This document shows positions 32,471 to 44,067 of a DNA stretch of 64,000 nt, one piece after another (position 1 is the stretch's first letter; each line of letters opens with the position of its first letter). Under the pieces are notes generated by a model, which was not told the origin of the DNA, ran no database searches, and saw only the letters and a list, made by a program, of their open reading frames with translations. The DNA comes from Rugalucina vietnamica. Lineage: Eukaryota > Mollusca > Bivalvia > Lucinida > Lucinidae. A program made the position numbers and the translations under genes. The stretch spans positions 42,763,431 to 42,827,430 of the forward strand of contig OZ024882.1 in NCBI GenBank assembly GCA_964017185.1, in the 5' to 3' direction.

Positions 32471-34286
32471 TGTCACATAGACGACGAGGGCTAGTGCAGT
32501 CTGATCATTTACCACTAGGCCACTAACACTTCCAAACCTTTGACTGAAATTTCAGCTATTAACTGAGTCAACACTAAGCAAAATAAATGGTTATTGACAA
32601 ATAACCACTGTATGTAGGTCACCTTGACACTCAGTCTCTAACCACTGTACCGCAAGCACTTACAAAGCTTAGATTCACAGACCCGAGATGCAGTTACCAT
32701 TTCCATGTTTATTCAGAGAACAAAAAACATATATACAAATATTTACAAATTCATGAACACACACATACTTCACACATACCCATACATTCTTAATATTTTC
32801 CTAAGTGTTTCAGCTAAATTAAATTTAGAATTTAAATTTCTTAAATTTAAGGTTTTGATTTAAACTATACTGCACAGTCTTATTTCAATTTACTCTACTG
32901 AAGTTCAATTTTAAAGTTAACTATTTCACGTTCAGTTATTTCACTTCATGTTTATTTAATATATGTTCATTCCCGACTCGCCCTGTTGATGAAATGAGTC
33001 CAGGTATACTGCTCCACGTTGATGACCACTGCGACTGTCAGATGGAAAGCATGCTTATGATGATATTCGTATCTCCCAAAATAGCAAAGTTTATTTCAAA
33101 TTCAGTATCTGTATTTCATGACGTCATATTAGCCCTTTCGCGGTTACAATGTCCCAATATAGACATGGACCTCCATACTAATGTTCTTTCACACCATGAG
33201 TATGTACATCACTGTAGCCGTTTTCTACAGTTTATGAAACATTCTGGATTTTCAGGTCCCCTTTCATGCTGATGGGTTGGATGTGGACACTAGTGACAAT
33301 AAATGTCCTGATCTAGAGCTGATTTCTCCAATCCCATTTTAAAAGGGCTAAAAGAAACAAAATGCTGATTTTAGGATCAAATATTTGGGAATCCATACTA
33401 ATTTTGAGCAGTATAATTCATTTCACTTTTCTAAATGTCTTTATTTGAATTATGAAGTATTTTACAGTCACTATAACTGTTACTCAGACATTAAGATACA
33501 GTAGAGTTTAAAAAGTCAATATGTGCCTTTCTAATTTTGTGCAGTATACAATTTAGTAAAAATATACTAAAATTTACTGAAAATTTCAGGAAATATAAAT
33601 CTAACCATGAAACTTTACTTCTTCATAAAACCACTATACTTTAGCAGATGAAACACACATTCCAAGCAAAAATAAAAAAAAAATAAGAATTATTAGCTAA
33701 TGAAATCTGCCTCAAAATTTTGATATTGCATGAAAATTGAGTTTAAACCTTGAAGCAGTTCACAGCTAGGACACATTGTCTGTAAGGGCTTGAAGTTGAA
33801 AATTTGGACCAAAGGGACAATTTTGCCATTTCACAGACAACTTGGAATGAAAGTGTTCCATTTCTGATAAATAAAACCATTTAAATTTAAATGCATATAT
33901 ATGAGACTCTTTGCACTAAGGGACAAAGCCATTAGCAATTAAAATGGGCAAGGGAAAGGAGGAAATTTCAAACAATTTCAAATATACCTCTGTTCCAGCC
34001 CTTTTTCTCTTCAGAGCTCTCTCTCTTTCAACATCTCAGCATAAAATGACACTCACAAAACAGGTTTGCAGTTTTCAAAACGCTCACCTGAGGTTACTGA
34101 AGCGTTGAAGCATTTAACAATGGATTACCATATTTAAAGTACCAAATTGGGATAGGTAAAATAACATAGTTTTTTACCTGGATTATTAAATACTCTCCAA
34201 AAATTGGTACCCCCAAAAAACCCATGTAAAATGCCTGATTTCAGCCATCCCCAATAAAATAAAATAATATTATCTTAATTGTGACA
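32471..34286 (-). repeat. 5' LTR (right) of the gypsy element
   Basis: 1,816 bp. Starts TGTCACATAG and ends TTGTGACA on the plus strand. Differences from the other LTR include single changes near 33248, 33463, 33757 and 33899 and length changes in an A run near 33670 and at the C/A run near 34211. Confidence 0.95.
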
Positions 34287-34500
34287 ATGTGGCAAGTCTC
34301 ATCAGGATTGAAAGAGGATGAGATGGGTAGCCAGACCCCCCACTATGTCAGAGGGGGTGCAAAGAATTACTTTCGATCTTTCTCGGTATCTTGCTCCCAA
34401 ACTAGCTCTTGTGCCAGGAAGCCGCTTATACTGCAATAAAGGTATATGATATATGAATGTATGTGGCAAGTCTCATTAGGGTTGAAAGAGGATGAGGAGG
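34287..34500 (+). repeat. Satellite monomer, plus orientation, up to inversion point
   Basis: Resumes the array interrupted by the LTR element. At about 34500 plus-oriented GAAAGAGGATGAGGAGG joins reverse-oriented GGAGCAGGAAACCGAAAACT: the centre of the large inverted repeat. Confidence 0.88.
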
Positions 34501-37500
34501 GGAGCAGGAAACCGAAAACTCTCGAAAATGGAATTTTTTGACACCCACATGACATTGGGGGCCCTGGCAACCCATCTCATCCTCTTTCAATCCTGATGAG
34601 ACTTGCCACATACTTGTATATGCTATACATCTATGTCGTAGTACTAGCGGCTTCCTGGCACAAGAGCTAGTTTGGGAGCAGGAGACCGAAAACTATCGAA
34701 AATGGAATTTTTTGACACCCCCCATGACATTGGGGGCCCTGGCTACCCATCTCATCCTCTTTCAATCCTAATGAGACTTGCCACATACTTTTATATAACA
34801 TATACATTTATCACAGTACTAGCGGCTTCCTGGCACAAGAGCTAGTTTCGGAGCAGTAGACATAGTAGTGTCGAAAATAGCCAATTCTGTACAGGAAAAT
34901 ATGACCCTAGAGCCGTTGGGGGCCTGGCTACCCTCCTCATCCTCTTTCAATCCTAATGAGACTTGCCACATACATTCATATATCATATACCTTTATTGCA
35001 GTATAAGCGGCTTCCTGGCACAAGAGCTAGTTTGGGAGCAAGAGACCGAGAAAGATCGAGAATAATTTTTTGCACCCCCCTCTGACATAGTGGGGGGTCT
35101 GGCTACCCATCTCATCCTCTTTCAATCCTGATTAGACTTGCCACATACTTGTATATACTATACATCTATGTCGTAGTACTAGCGGCTTCCTGGCACAAGA
35201 GCTAGTTTGGGAGCAGGAAACCGAAAACTCTCGAAAATGGAATTTTTGACGCCCCCATGACATTGGGGGCCCTGCCTACCCATCTCATCCTCTTTCAATC
35301 CTGATGAGACTTGCCACATACTTGTATATACTATACATCTATGTCGTAGTACTAGCGGCTTCCTGGCACAAGAGCTAGTTTGGGAGCAGGAGACCGAAAA
35401 CTATCGAAAATGGAATTTTTTGACACCCCCCATGACATTGGGGGCCCTGGCTACCCATCTCATCCTCTTTCAATCCTGATGTGACTTGCCACATACTTTT
35501 ATATAACATATACATTTATCAAAGTACTAGCGGCTTCCTGGCACAAGAGCTAGTTTCGGAGCAGTAGACCTAGAAGTGTCGAAAATAGCCAATTCTGTAC
35601 AGGAAAATATGACCCTAGAGCAGTTGGGGGCCTGGCTACCCTCCTCATCCTCTTTCAATCCTAATGAGACTTGCCACATACATTCATATATCATATACCT
35701 TTATTGCAGTATAAGCGGCTTCCTGGCACAAGAGCTAGTTTGGGAGCAAGAGACCAAGAAAGATCGAAAATAATTTTTTTTGCACACCCCTCTGACATAG
35801 TTGGGGGTCTGGCTACCCATCTCATCCTCTTTCAATCCTGATGAGACTTGCCACATACTTGTATATACTATACATCTATGTCGTAGTACTAGCGGCTTCC
35901 TGGCACAAGAGCTAGTTTGGGAGCAGGAGACCGAAAACTATCGAAAATGGAATTTTTTGACACCCCCCCATGACATTGGGGGCCCTGGCTACCCATCTCA
36001 TCCTCTTTCAATCCTGATGAGACTTGCCACATACTTTTATATAACATATACATTTATCACAGTACTAGCGGCTTCCTGGCACAAGAGCTAGTTTCGGAGC
36101 AGTAGACCTAGAAGTGTCGAAAATAGCCAATTCTGTACAGGAAAATATGACCCTAGAGCCGTTGGGGGGCCTGGCTACCCTCCTCATCCTCTTTCAATCC
36201 TAATGAGACTTGCCACATACATTCATATATCACATACCTTTATTGCAGTATAAGCGGCTTCCTGGCATAAGAGCTAGTTTGGGAGCAAGAGACCGAGAAA
36301 GATCGAAAATATTTTTTTTGCACGCCCCTCTGACATAGTTGGGAGTCTGGCTACCCATCTCATCCTCTTTCAATCCTGATGAGACTTGCCACATACTTGT
36401 ATATACTATACATCTATGTCGTAGTACTAGCGGCTTCCTGGCACAAGAGCTAGTTTTGGAGCAGGAAACCGAAAACTCTCGAAAATGGAATTTTTGACGC
36501 CCCACATGACATTGGGGGCCCTGCCTACCCATCTCATCCTCTTTCAATCCTGATGAGACTTGCCACATACTTGTATATTATATACATCTATGTCGTAGTA
36601 CTAGCGGCTTCCTGGCACAAGAGCTAGTTTGGGAGCAGGAGACCGAAAACTATCGAAAATGGAATTTTTTGACACCCCCCATGACATCGGGGGCCCTGGC
36701 TACCCATCTCATCCTCTTTCAATCCTGATGTGACTTGCCACATACTTTTATATAACATATACATTTATCACAGTACTAGCGGCTTCCTGGCACAAGAGCT
36801 AGTTTCGGAGCAGTAGACCTAGAAGTGTCGAAAATAGCCAATTCTGTACAGGAAAATATGACCCTAGAGCCGTTGGGGGCCTGGCTACCCTCCTCATCCT
36901 CTTTCAATCCTAATGAGACTTGCCACATACATTCATATATCATATACCTTTATTGCAGTATAAGCGGCTTCCTGGCACAAGAGCTAGTTTGGGAGCAAGA
37001 GACCAAGAAAGATCGAAAATAATTTTTTTTGCACACCCCTCTGACATAGTTGGGGGTCTGGCTACAGATCTCATCCTCTTTCAATCCTGATGAGACTTGC
37101 CACATACTTGTATATACTATACATCTATGTCGTAGTACTAGCGGCTTCCTGGCACAAGAGCTAGTTTTGGAGCAGGAAACCGAAAACTCTCGAAAATGGA
37201 ATTTTTTGACACCCCCCATGACATTGGGGGCCCTGGCTACCCATCTCATCCTCTTTCAATCCTGATGAGACTTGCCACATACTTGTATATTATATACATC
37301 TATGTCATAGAACTAGCGGCTTCCTGGCACAAGAGCTAGTTTGGGAGCAGGAGACCGAAAACTATTGAAAATGGAATTTTTTGACACCCCCCATGACATT
37401 GGGGGCCCTGGCTACCCATCTCATCCTCTTTCAATCCTGATGTGACTTGCCACATACTTTTATATAACATATACATTTATCACAGTACTAGCGGCTTCCT

Positions 37501-38359
37501 GGCACAAGAGCTAGTTTCGGAGCAGTAGACCTAGAAGTGTCGAAAATAGCCAATTCTGTACAGAAAAATATGACCCTAGAGCCGTTGGGGGCCTGGCTAC
37601 CCTCCTCATCCTCTTTCAATCCTAATGAGACTTGCCACATACATTTATATATCATATACCGTTATTGCAGTATAAGCGGCTTCCTGGCACAAGAGGTAGT
37701 TTGGGAGCAAGAGACCGAGAAAGATCGAAAATATTTTTTTTTGCACGCCCCTCTGACATAGTTGGGAGTCTGGCTACCCATCTCATCCTCTTTCAATCCT
37801 GATGAGACTTGCCACATACTTGTATATACTATACATCTATGTCGTAGTACTAGCGGCTTCCTGGCACAAGAGCTAGTTTTGGAGCAGGAAACCGAAAACT
37901 CTCGAAAATGGAATTTTTGACGCCCCCATGACATTGGGGGCCCTGCCTACCCATCTCATCCTCTTTCAATCCTGATGAGACTTGCCACATACTTGTATAT
38001 TATATACATCTATGTCGTAGTACTAGCGGCTTCCTGGCACAAGAGCTAGTTTGGGAGCAGGAGACCGAAAACTATCGAAAATGGAATTTTTTGACACCCC
38101 CCATGACATTGGGGGCCCTGGCTACCCATCTCATCCTCTTTCAATCCTGATGTGACTTGCCACATACTTTTATATACTGTAACATATACATTTATCACAG
38201 TACTAGCGGCTTCCTGGCACAAGAGCTAGTTTCGGAGCAGTAGACCTAGAAGTGTCGAAAATAGCCAATTCTGTACAGGAAAATATGACCCTAGAGCCGT
38301 TGGGGGCCTGGCTACCCTCCTCATCCTCTTTCAGTCCTAATGAGACTTGCCACATACAT
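34501..38359 (-). repeat. Higher-order satellite array (about 175-bp monomers, 708-bp period)
   Basis: About 22 monomers in reverse orientation, each with CTCATCCTCTTTCAATCC, GAGACTTGCCACATAC and GCGGCTTCCTGGCACAAGAG. Four variants alternate, told apart by GCAGGAAACCGAAAACTCTC, GCAGGAGACCGAAAACTATC, GCAGTAGACCTAGAAGTGTC and GCAAGAGACCGAGAAAGATC. The third recurs at about 34868, 35576, 36117, 36825, 37537 and 38256: steps of 708, 541, 708, 712 and 719. Short reading frames repeated across the array follow the monomer and are not genes. Confidence 0.95.
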
Positions 38360-39585
38360 TCATATATCATCATTTAAAGAACCATAGACACAAACCATAA
38401 TGTCCAGATGGTTTGGTTTGCCTTATTCGAAAAATCGTGGATGGCCAGCACGTTTCTATGGGGACACGCTCAAAAAATGTCTTGCAAAATTTTATTGCTT
38501 TAAATAGAAAATCAATAATTAAGATTTTAAACTCGAAAACAAACACAAATCTTGTACAGCACGTTCACAGTATAAGCCGAATGCTGGCAAAAGAGCTGGC
38601 TTGGGGGCTGAAGTCAGTGAAATTTTGAAATCATTATTTGGATACCCCTCTGATATTTAGCACCCTGCCTACCCTTCTCATCCTCTTTCAATCATAATAA
38701 GACTTGCCATGTCCTTCATACAACATCTACCTATATGGTGGTATAAGCGGTTTAGTGGCACAAGAGCTGGTTTGGGGGCTAGAGATCGAGAAATGTTTAA
38801 AACAGCACGTTGGACACTCTACTGACTTTTGGCGCCCTGGCTATTATTCTCATCCTTTTCCAATCCTTATGAGACTTGTTTAAGGCCTTCTTAGAACATA
38901 CGCTTATATCGCAGTATATGCGGCTGGGTGGCACAAGAGATGGTTTGGGGGCTGGAGATCGAGAAATGTTGAAAACAGCAATATGGACACCCCTCTGATA
39001 TTTGGCGCCCTGTCTATCCATCTCATTCTCTTTTAATCCTGATGAGACTTGCAACAAAACTTCATAGAACATATACCTATATTCAAGCATAAGCGGCTTG
39101 CTGGCACAAGAGCTGGTTTGGGAGCAGGAGACCGAGGAATATCAAAAACCGCATTTTAGACACCCCCCGTCTGACTTTTGGCGACCTGACTACCCTTCGG
39201 ATCCTCTTTCAATCCTGATGAAATTTGCCACAAACCTCTATAGAACATTTATCTATATCGCAGTATAAGCGGCTTGCTGGCACAAGAGCTGGTTTCGGAA
39301 CAGAATCTCGAGAAATATTGAAAGAAACATTTTGACCCCCCCCCCCTCTGACTTTTGTCGCCCAGACTACTGAGGCTTACCACAAACCACCATACAACAT
39401 GTATCTATATTGCAGTATAAGCTGCTTGCCTAAATAAGAGCTAGTACGGGAGCAGGATTTGTTTTGACATGAACCACTTTTCCTGGGCAGGCCCAGATGA
39501 AATTTTCATCCAACTTTTTTTTTCTTCTGCTAGATGAAATTTTCACCGGATGAAATTTTCATCCAACTTGACGCCGGTAAATATT
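38360..39585 (-). repeat. Right arm of the giant inverted repeat
   Basis: Mirror image of 23058-24310, including the unique-looking piece around 38370-38560 (AATAAGGCAAACC-type complement) and the outer TCATCCAACTTGACGCCGG edge. Confidence 0.88.
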
Positions 39586-39857
39586 TGGGCAGGTACACAA
39601 ATTATGAGTTATAACCATCTGTTGCTATTTGAAAACTATATCAAATCCGTTTTATAAATAGACATTTTCACTTTTGAACGTAAATGTTGCTGGCGCGTGC
39701 GGTTACGATTTTCGGTGTGATGGGGGACGACTCGTGAGGGCATATTTGAGACGATGACGAGGGGCGATATGAATAATTACTTGGTAAAAAATACCTATAG
39801 CCTAACGGAGACCAATTAAACAAGACAGGCAAAAAAAGAAATAGTCCACGACGTCTT

Positions 39858-39928
39858 TCTCTGTAGCTCAGTAGGTAGCATGTATGGAATAAAACCAAAA
39901 GGTCTTGGATTCGAGTCCGGCTAGGACA
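39858..39928 (+). ncRNA. tRNA-like segment within family G
   Basis: CTGTAGCTCAGTAGGTAGCA (box A-like) and GGATTCGAGTCCGG (box B-like) at tRNA spacing. The stems do not close well, so I read it as a tRNA-derived repeat head, not a working tRNA gene. Confidence 0.55.
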
Positions 39929-40276
39929 AAAATTCTTTTTCTATTCTTAATTGCTTCCTTTTTTTTCGCATCTGTGACAATATAGCTTAGAAAATGAAAA
40001 AGAAAAGAAAAGAAAAAAAAATGCAAAACTCACAAAATGCACTACTGCATTTAATACTAAAATCGTTAATTTGTGGATTAAAGTGTGTAGTGAGAAGGCA
40101 GTCCGCACGTATAGGTTTTTCACTAAGTCTTCTTGTCTTTTCACCGATTTAAGCCGGTAGCTTGATCGTAATCGGCAGAAGAGCGGACCCGCGACCGATC
40201 CTCACGTCAACATTTATTTTCTGAAGGCTGGTACAGATAATGCGGCTAGGATAAGTTGACCGCCTCTAATGACTAA

Positions 40277-40498
40277 GCGGCCCCCGTGGCCGAGCGGTTG
40301 AGAGCGCTGTTTCTTAATCACTCGTTCAGCTCACCGCTGTGTCTTGTGTGTGTTCGAGCCCCACACTAGCCACATATGGTACAAGCCAAGTTCAACTTGC
40401 GGGAGTGCCAGGTGGTTATCCTTAGGGTGCTCACGTTTTCACCCCACCTACTGATTGGTGAGCTGAAATAATCTTGAAAGGGACGTAAAACTGAACTA
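40277..40498 (+). mobile_element. tRNA-derived SINE (Leu/Ser-like head), full length
   Basis: Head GGCCCCCGTGGCCGAGCGG (box A) and GTGTTCGAGCCCC (box B), body GCCAGGTGGTTATCC and CACCCCACCTACTGATTGG, tail GAGCTGAAATAATCTTGAAA. The long head resembles a type II (Leu/Ser) tRNA. Related copies: 41364-41495, 44536-44778, 48833-49015 and 49351-49793. Confidence 0.9.
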
Positions 40499-40962
40499 AA
40501 ATGCGCAAGACAATAAATCAAATTGTATAGTGTACATGTTCAGATACATGTATATCTGTGTTTATTAGATGTAAAACTACAGTTTCACGTGCTGTCTCGT
40601 GAGCGAACATAATTCATTCTGTTTATATTTCAAACAGATTATCAGCTTGATGTCGAAGTTTTACGAAGTGCGATGGAGGCAACATCCTACATGTACATGT
40701 AGCTACATTTCGCCAAGCCACACAACTAATTTTATTTATTGTAGACCTTCAACAGTAATTCAGCCATATCCAGTGTGCTGGTTACGATGTAGTAAATTAA
40801 TTTGGCAAGACATAAGTTTTCTTTTTGATCCATATTTATTCTGTGTGATATTGTATGCGTGTTGTTTACCTGGTTGAATTCAAATAACAATTACAATATG
40901 ATTAAAATAAAACTACTACAATATTATTTTTATGAGTTGCTAAAATGTTTCCATAAAGCACT

Positions 40963-41110
40963 CCATGTCGTAGTGGTTCAGTCAGTCGCCTCGTAAAACG
41001 GGCCGTGCGTTCAATCCAACGCGTAACTCCGTCTTTCGGTCGAGACCAGGGTCCAGTATGTAAATAGTTGTTATTTGCACGTGAGACCCCGAATATTCCT
41101 CGTTATATGG
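40963..41110 (+). mobile_element. Possible second SINE type (tRNA-like head)
   Basis: CGTAGTGGTTCAGTCAGTCG (box A-like) and GCGTTCAATCCAACGC (box B-like) 40 bases apart, followed by a non-tRNA body. A single copy in the window, so SINE status is inferred. Confidence 0.5.
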
Positions 41111-41363
41111 TTTACATTAAGCATGCGTGCATGATGGAATGTAAATGCATTTTTTTTCTTATAGGCGCGAGTAACATCGGAGAAGTTTTGTTTGCTATCT
41201 GTTAAAATCTAATCAGGGCCCAGAATTACACTACGCCCACCTTAGTGAGGATGTGAAATTTAATTGTATCGATTCCAGGTCATTCTATTGTTACTTGATT
41301 ACAGATAAGAGTCTGATTGTGCTCGTTTCAGATCATAATTTCGTTTTTATACAATTTTCGCCC

Positions 41364-41495
41364 CGTTCAAGATTATTTTAGTTCATATGAGACGGATAAA
41401 TCAGTAACAAGGTGGGGGGGGGGAGGGCAGAACCCTGAGAAAACGACTTGGCACACCCACAAGCAGAATTTGGTTTGTGTCACATGTGATTGTAA
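41364..41495 (-). mobile_element. SINE fragment, reverse
   Basis: Reverse of the 3' part of the 40277 SINE: TTCAAGATTATTTTAGTTCA, TATGAGACGG, CAGAACCCTGAGAAAACG, TTGGCACACCCACAAGCAGA. Head missing. Confidence 0.75.
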
Positions 41496-41569
41496 GAATG
41501 ATCAATTGGGCAGCAACCTACGACAAAGTGTTCATTGTCTTGGTGATGGTTGTTGCCAAAGCGATATTG

Positions 41570-41702
<133 letters not shown>

Positions 41703-41743
41703 AGCAGGATCAGTTATCAAACCACATTGCTGCTTGACAAGCC

Positions 41744-41895
41744 GAAAACTGTTAGTGTTAACGGCATGTGTTCGTCCTTTTAAACCAGGGACCGCGGGTT
41801 TGATCCCGGGATCCTTAAGTCTGTCGGATGATACTATAAACTGATGTCTCGTTTCCATATGACCTTTGCTGTTGGATTAACGTTAAACCTCAACT
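41744..41895 (+). mobile_element. Third SINE type, 3' part with box B
   Basis: GCGGGTTTGATCCCGGG is a strong box B with flanking stem. The body TCGGATGATACTATAAACTG and the tail CGTTAAACCTCAACTCAAC look like a mollusc SINE 3' end. The head upstream is merged with the microsatellite flank. Confidence 0.6.
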
Positions 41896-42107
41896 CAACA
41901 AACCAATTAAATGTATTATTTATGTAAATTCTGATTGAGTAAGAAGCTTATGCGCATTTATGCTCGCCCGATTCCGGACGCAAAAAATGCCCATAAGGTT
42001 AAGAATGATCAAGGTGTTGTACATGTAGCTCTGTTGTCAGCATGTGTAATACATGTGCACTAAAATGGTGCCGTGTATCTTGACGCTAGCATAACAAAAC
42101 CTTAACA

Positions 42108-43114
42108 AGCAATATACAGTGTTTTTAAAGTTGTAAAAAATGAAAATTTTCAGTTCAACATTTTTATCTTTTTATTTTACTCAAAACATAGATTGTCTGT
42201 ACACGCTAAAACTGTCTCGCAGAGGCAGTTCTAACGAGTACTCACAATCTGTGTTTTTAGATGCATGGGCATCCTAAGTTGACCTTGCCGTAAAATAGGT
42301 CAATATCATCCCTGGGTCATGATTTAGGCCATGTATAAACTTTGTAGATGCTTAATGCCAAGTTTCAAAATCATAGGCCTACTGGTTTTGAAGAACATTT
42401 TAAAGGTTTTTGCAGTTTATAGCCATGGCGGCCATTTATACAATCTTTCGCTCCCTTTCCAAAGTGTGGCTTTGATCGGCCATACGGTTGCAGAGATGTT
42501 TGAATATTTTGGGCATATGTATGTATATAGCCCCCGGGCAGGAGCAGACACACCCCTGGGGACTAAATGTTTCACGGACATAAATCTTCAGTACCTTTGC
42601 ATGCTCATCGCGAGTTTCCACCCATTTAATTACATTCAACTTATTTTCCCCATTTAAATGCATGGGCGACCTAAGTTGACCTTGTCATAAAATAGGTCAA
42701 GGTCATCCCAGCATTATGATGTATACCAGCTTTGTAGAACTCTATTGCCTGATGCTTCAAACTCAGTTTCAAAATCATAGGACTTCTGCTTCTGGGAAGA
42801 AATTGTTTTAAAGGTTTTTGCTATTTATAGCTATGGCGGCCATCTTAGTCATGTGACCTGGGTCATTTATGCAAACTTTCGTAAGAATGCTCCGCAAGCA
42901 GTTTAACTTTGGTTTGTCATTTGGTTTCAGAGAGAATATCATGGAATTTGTTGACGGACGACGTCGGACGGACGACGGGGCATGGTCATCCTATAAGCTC
43001 GCTTTTTGAGCCGAAGGGCTCATGTGAGCTTAAAATAGGTATACCCATGCATACCAAAGTTTTGCTGTATAAAAGTGTGGTTCATGGGGTATTCACGGAC
43101 ACGTTATCCTGATA
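42108..43114 (+). mobile_element. Family B MITE split by a family C repeat
   Basis: Left part 42108-42258 has the palindrome (ACACGCTAAAACTGTCTCGC and its complement); right part 43031-43114 has TAGGTATACCCATGCATACC and GACACGTTATCCTGAT. Between them lies 42259-43030, a family C copy, so the C insertion is younger than this MITE. Confidence 0.85.
42259..43030 (+). repeat. Family C repeat, copy 2 (nested)
   Basis: GATGCATGGGCATCCTAAG at the left, two modules with AAAATAGGTCAA(T/G)(A/G)TCATCC and TATAGCCATGGCGGCCAT, and the end hairpin GAGCCGAAGGGCTCATGTGA. Confidence 0.85.
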
Positions 43115-44067
43115 TGGATAACCGACCATGATCGAGATGACTTGAAATATGTCAAAACGTTGTAAGGCGTAGAATAAAAATCTGCACATAAAATTAAAGA
43201 TCAACTTATGTTTCAAATCGTAAATCATGCAATGTATACATGTATAAAGTTTTCTGTGCGTTCACGAAAAACACGTGAAAATGTAGCTTAGCAGAACCAA
43301 TGTACGTATATACATAAGCCAGTATGTAAAATGTCACATGGCGATAACAAATAGTTGATATTGGTTTTTTCCACCAACAGTTATGGTCATACGAAGCCGT
43401 GACCTCGGTTTATCGAACGAGCGACGCCTAGTTATACACACGAGTGTCTAAAATAATCGAATTCTGCATTGGAAGCTGTTAAAATGGAGGCATTTTATTC
43501 GCGCCAAGCATTTGTAAATCCACCTCGCATTGAACGAGTAACGCATCTTTAATGGCAAACATGATAAGTGATGTATATATATATATATATATATGATGCG
43601 ATTTTAGAAAATATTTCGTGTCAAAGGTCACTTCTGGTTCCTTGTTCCATCAGAATTAGACAGTCTAACGGAAAGACAACAATTTTCATTTGTAGGCGTT
43701 TCGTTCTCGCGCTCAACCTGCGAAACGAGTCAAATGTTCTTATTAAAATCATTTTGTACCTGTCTTATATCAACTACGTATTTGTTTTTGCCATATGATT
43801 TTAAGAGGCGACTGACTGAGCCACTGCGAGACAAAGTCCTCTACCTACGGAACGTGTTTGCGTGAGTGTGTTTGTGAGTTATAGTGTGTATGCGCGCTTA
43901 AAATTCAGAATATTGTTGTCCTGTTTTAGGGTTAAGCAAGGTTCGCAGCACGTTTGATCAGCTGGCTAACCTGCACTCCGATACACTTCGTGACCTCGCT
44001 CCTTTTCTGTGTATGGAGAGGTCTAACAGAATACCGATGGAAATATTCCGTCTAGCAACACGTAATG
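43115..44067. other. No gene; short (TA)n at 43571-43594
   Basis: Unclassified sequence. No exon-like segment with splice sites could be supported. Confidence 0.45.

Larger units (their letters stand above)
25021..34286 (-). mobile_element. Ty3/gypsy LTR retrotransposon with IN before RT (Gmr1-like order)
   Basis: 9.27 kb, minus strand. LTRs at 32471-34286 (5') and 25021-26835 (3') end in the inverted pair TGTCACA/TGTGACA and differ at only about eight positions. Primer site at 32449-32466, polypurine tract at 26836-26850. Coding order: gag, protease, integrase, then RT and RNase H. Standard gypsy elements have RT-RNase H before integrase; the order here is that of copia and of the Gmr1 group of gypsy elements. 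The integrase and RT are clearly gypsy-type. The copy is defective (see parts). No clear target duplication: the flanks are satellite sequence that continues across the insertion. Confidence 0.93.
39630..40650 (+). repeat. Family G repeat, left copy (inverted pair with 46055-46880)
   Basis: Matches the reverse complement of 46055-46880: GACATTTTCACTTTTGAACG, GGCTAGGATAAGTT, ACAGTTTCACGTGCTGTCTC and GAGCGAACATAATTCATT occur in the same order. A SINE (40277-40498) is inserted only in this copy. About 5.4 kb separates the arms. Confidence 0.85.

Noticed and set aside
34366-37934. Repeated frames on both strands (for example with SSGLKEDEMG or SSSSFNPNETCHI) that recur with the array
   Set aside because: They follow satellite monomers, differ by frame between units and lack any domain; the periodicity explains them.
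34501-38359. Regularly spaced repeats resembling a CRISPR array
   Set aside because: Monomers are about 175 bp, contiguous, without unique spacers, in a eukaryotic genome.
39858-39928. A functional tRNA gene
   Set aside because: Box A and box B are present, but acceptor, D and T stems do not close; the sequence is part of a dispersed repeat.
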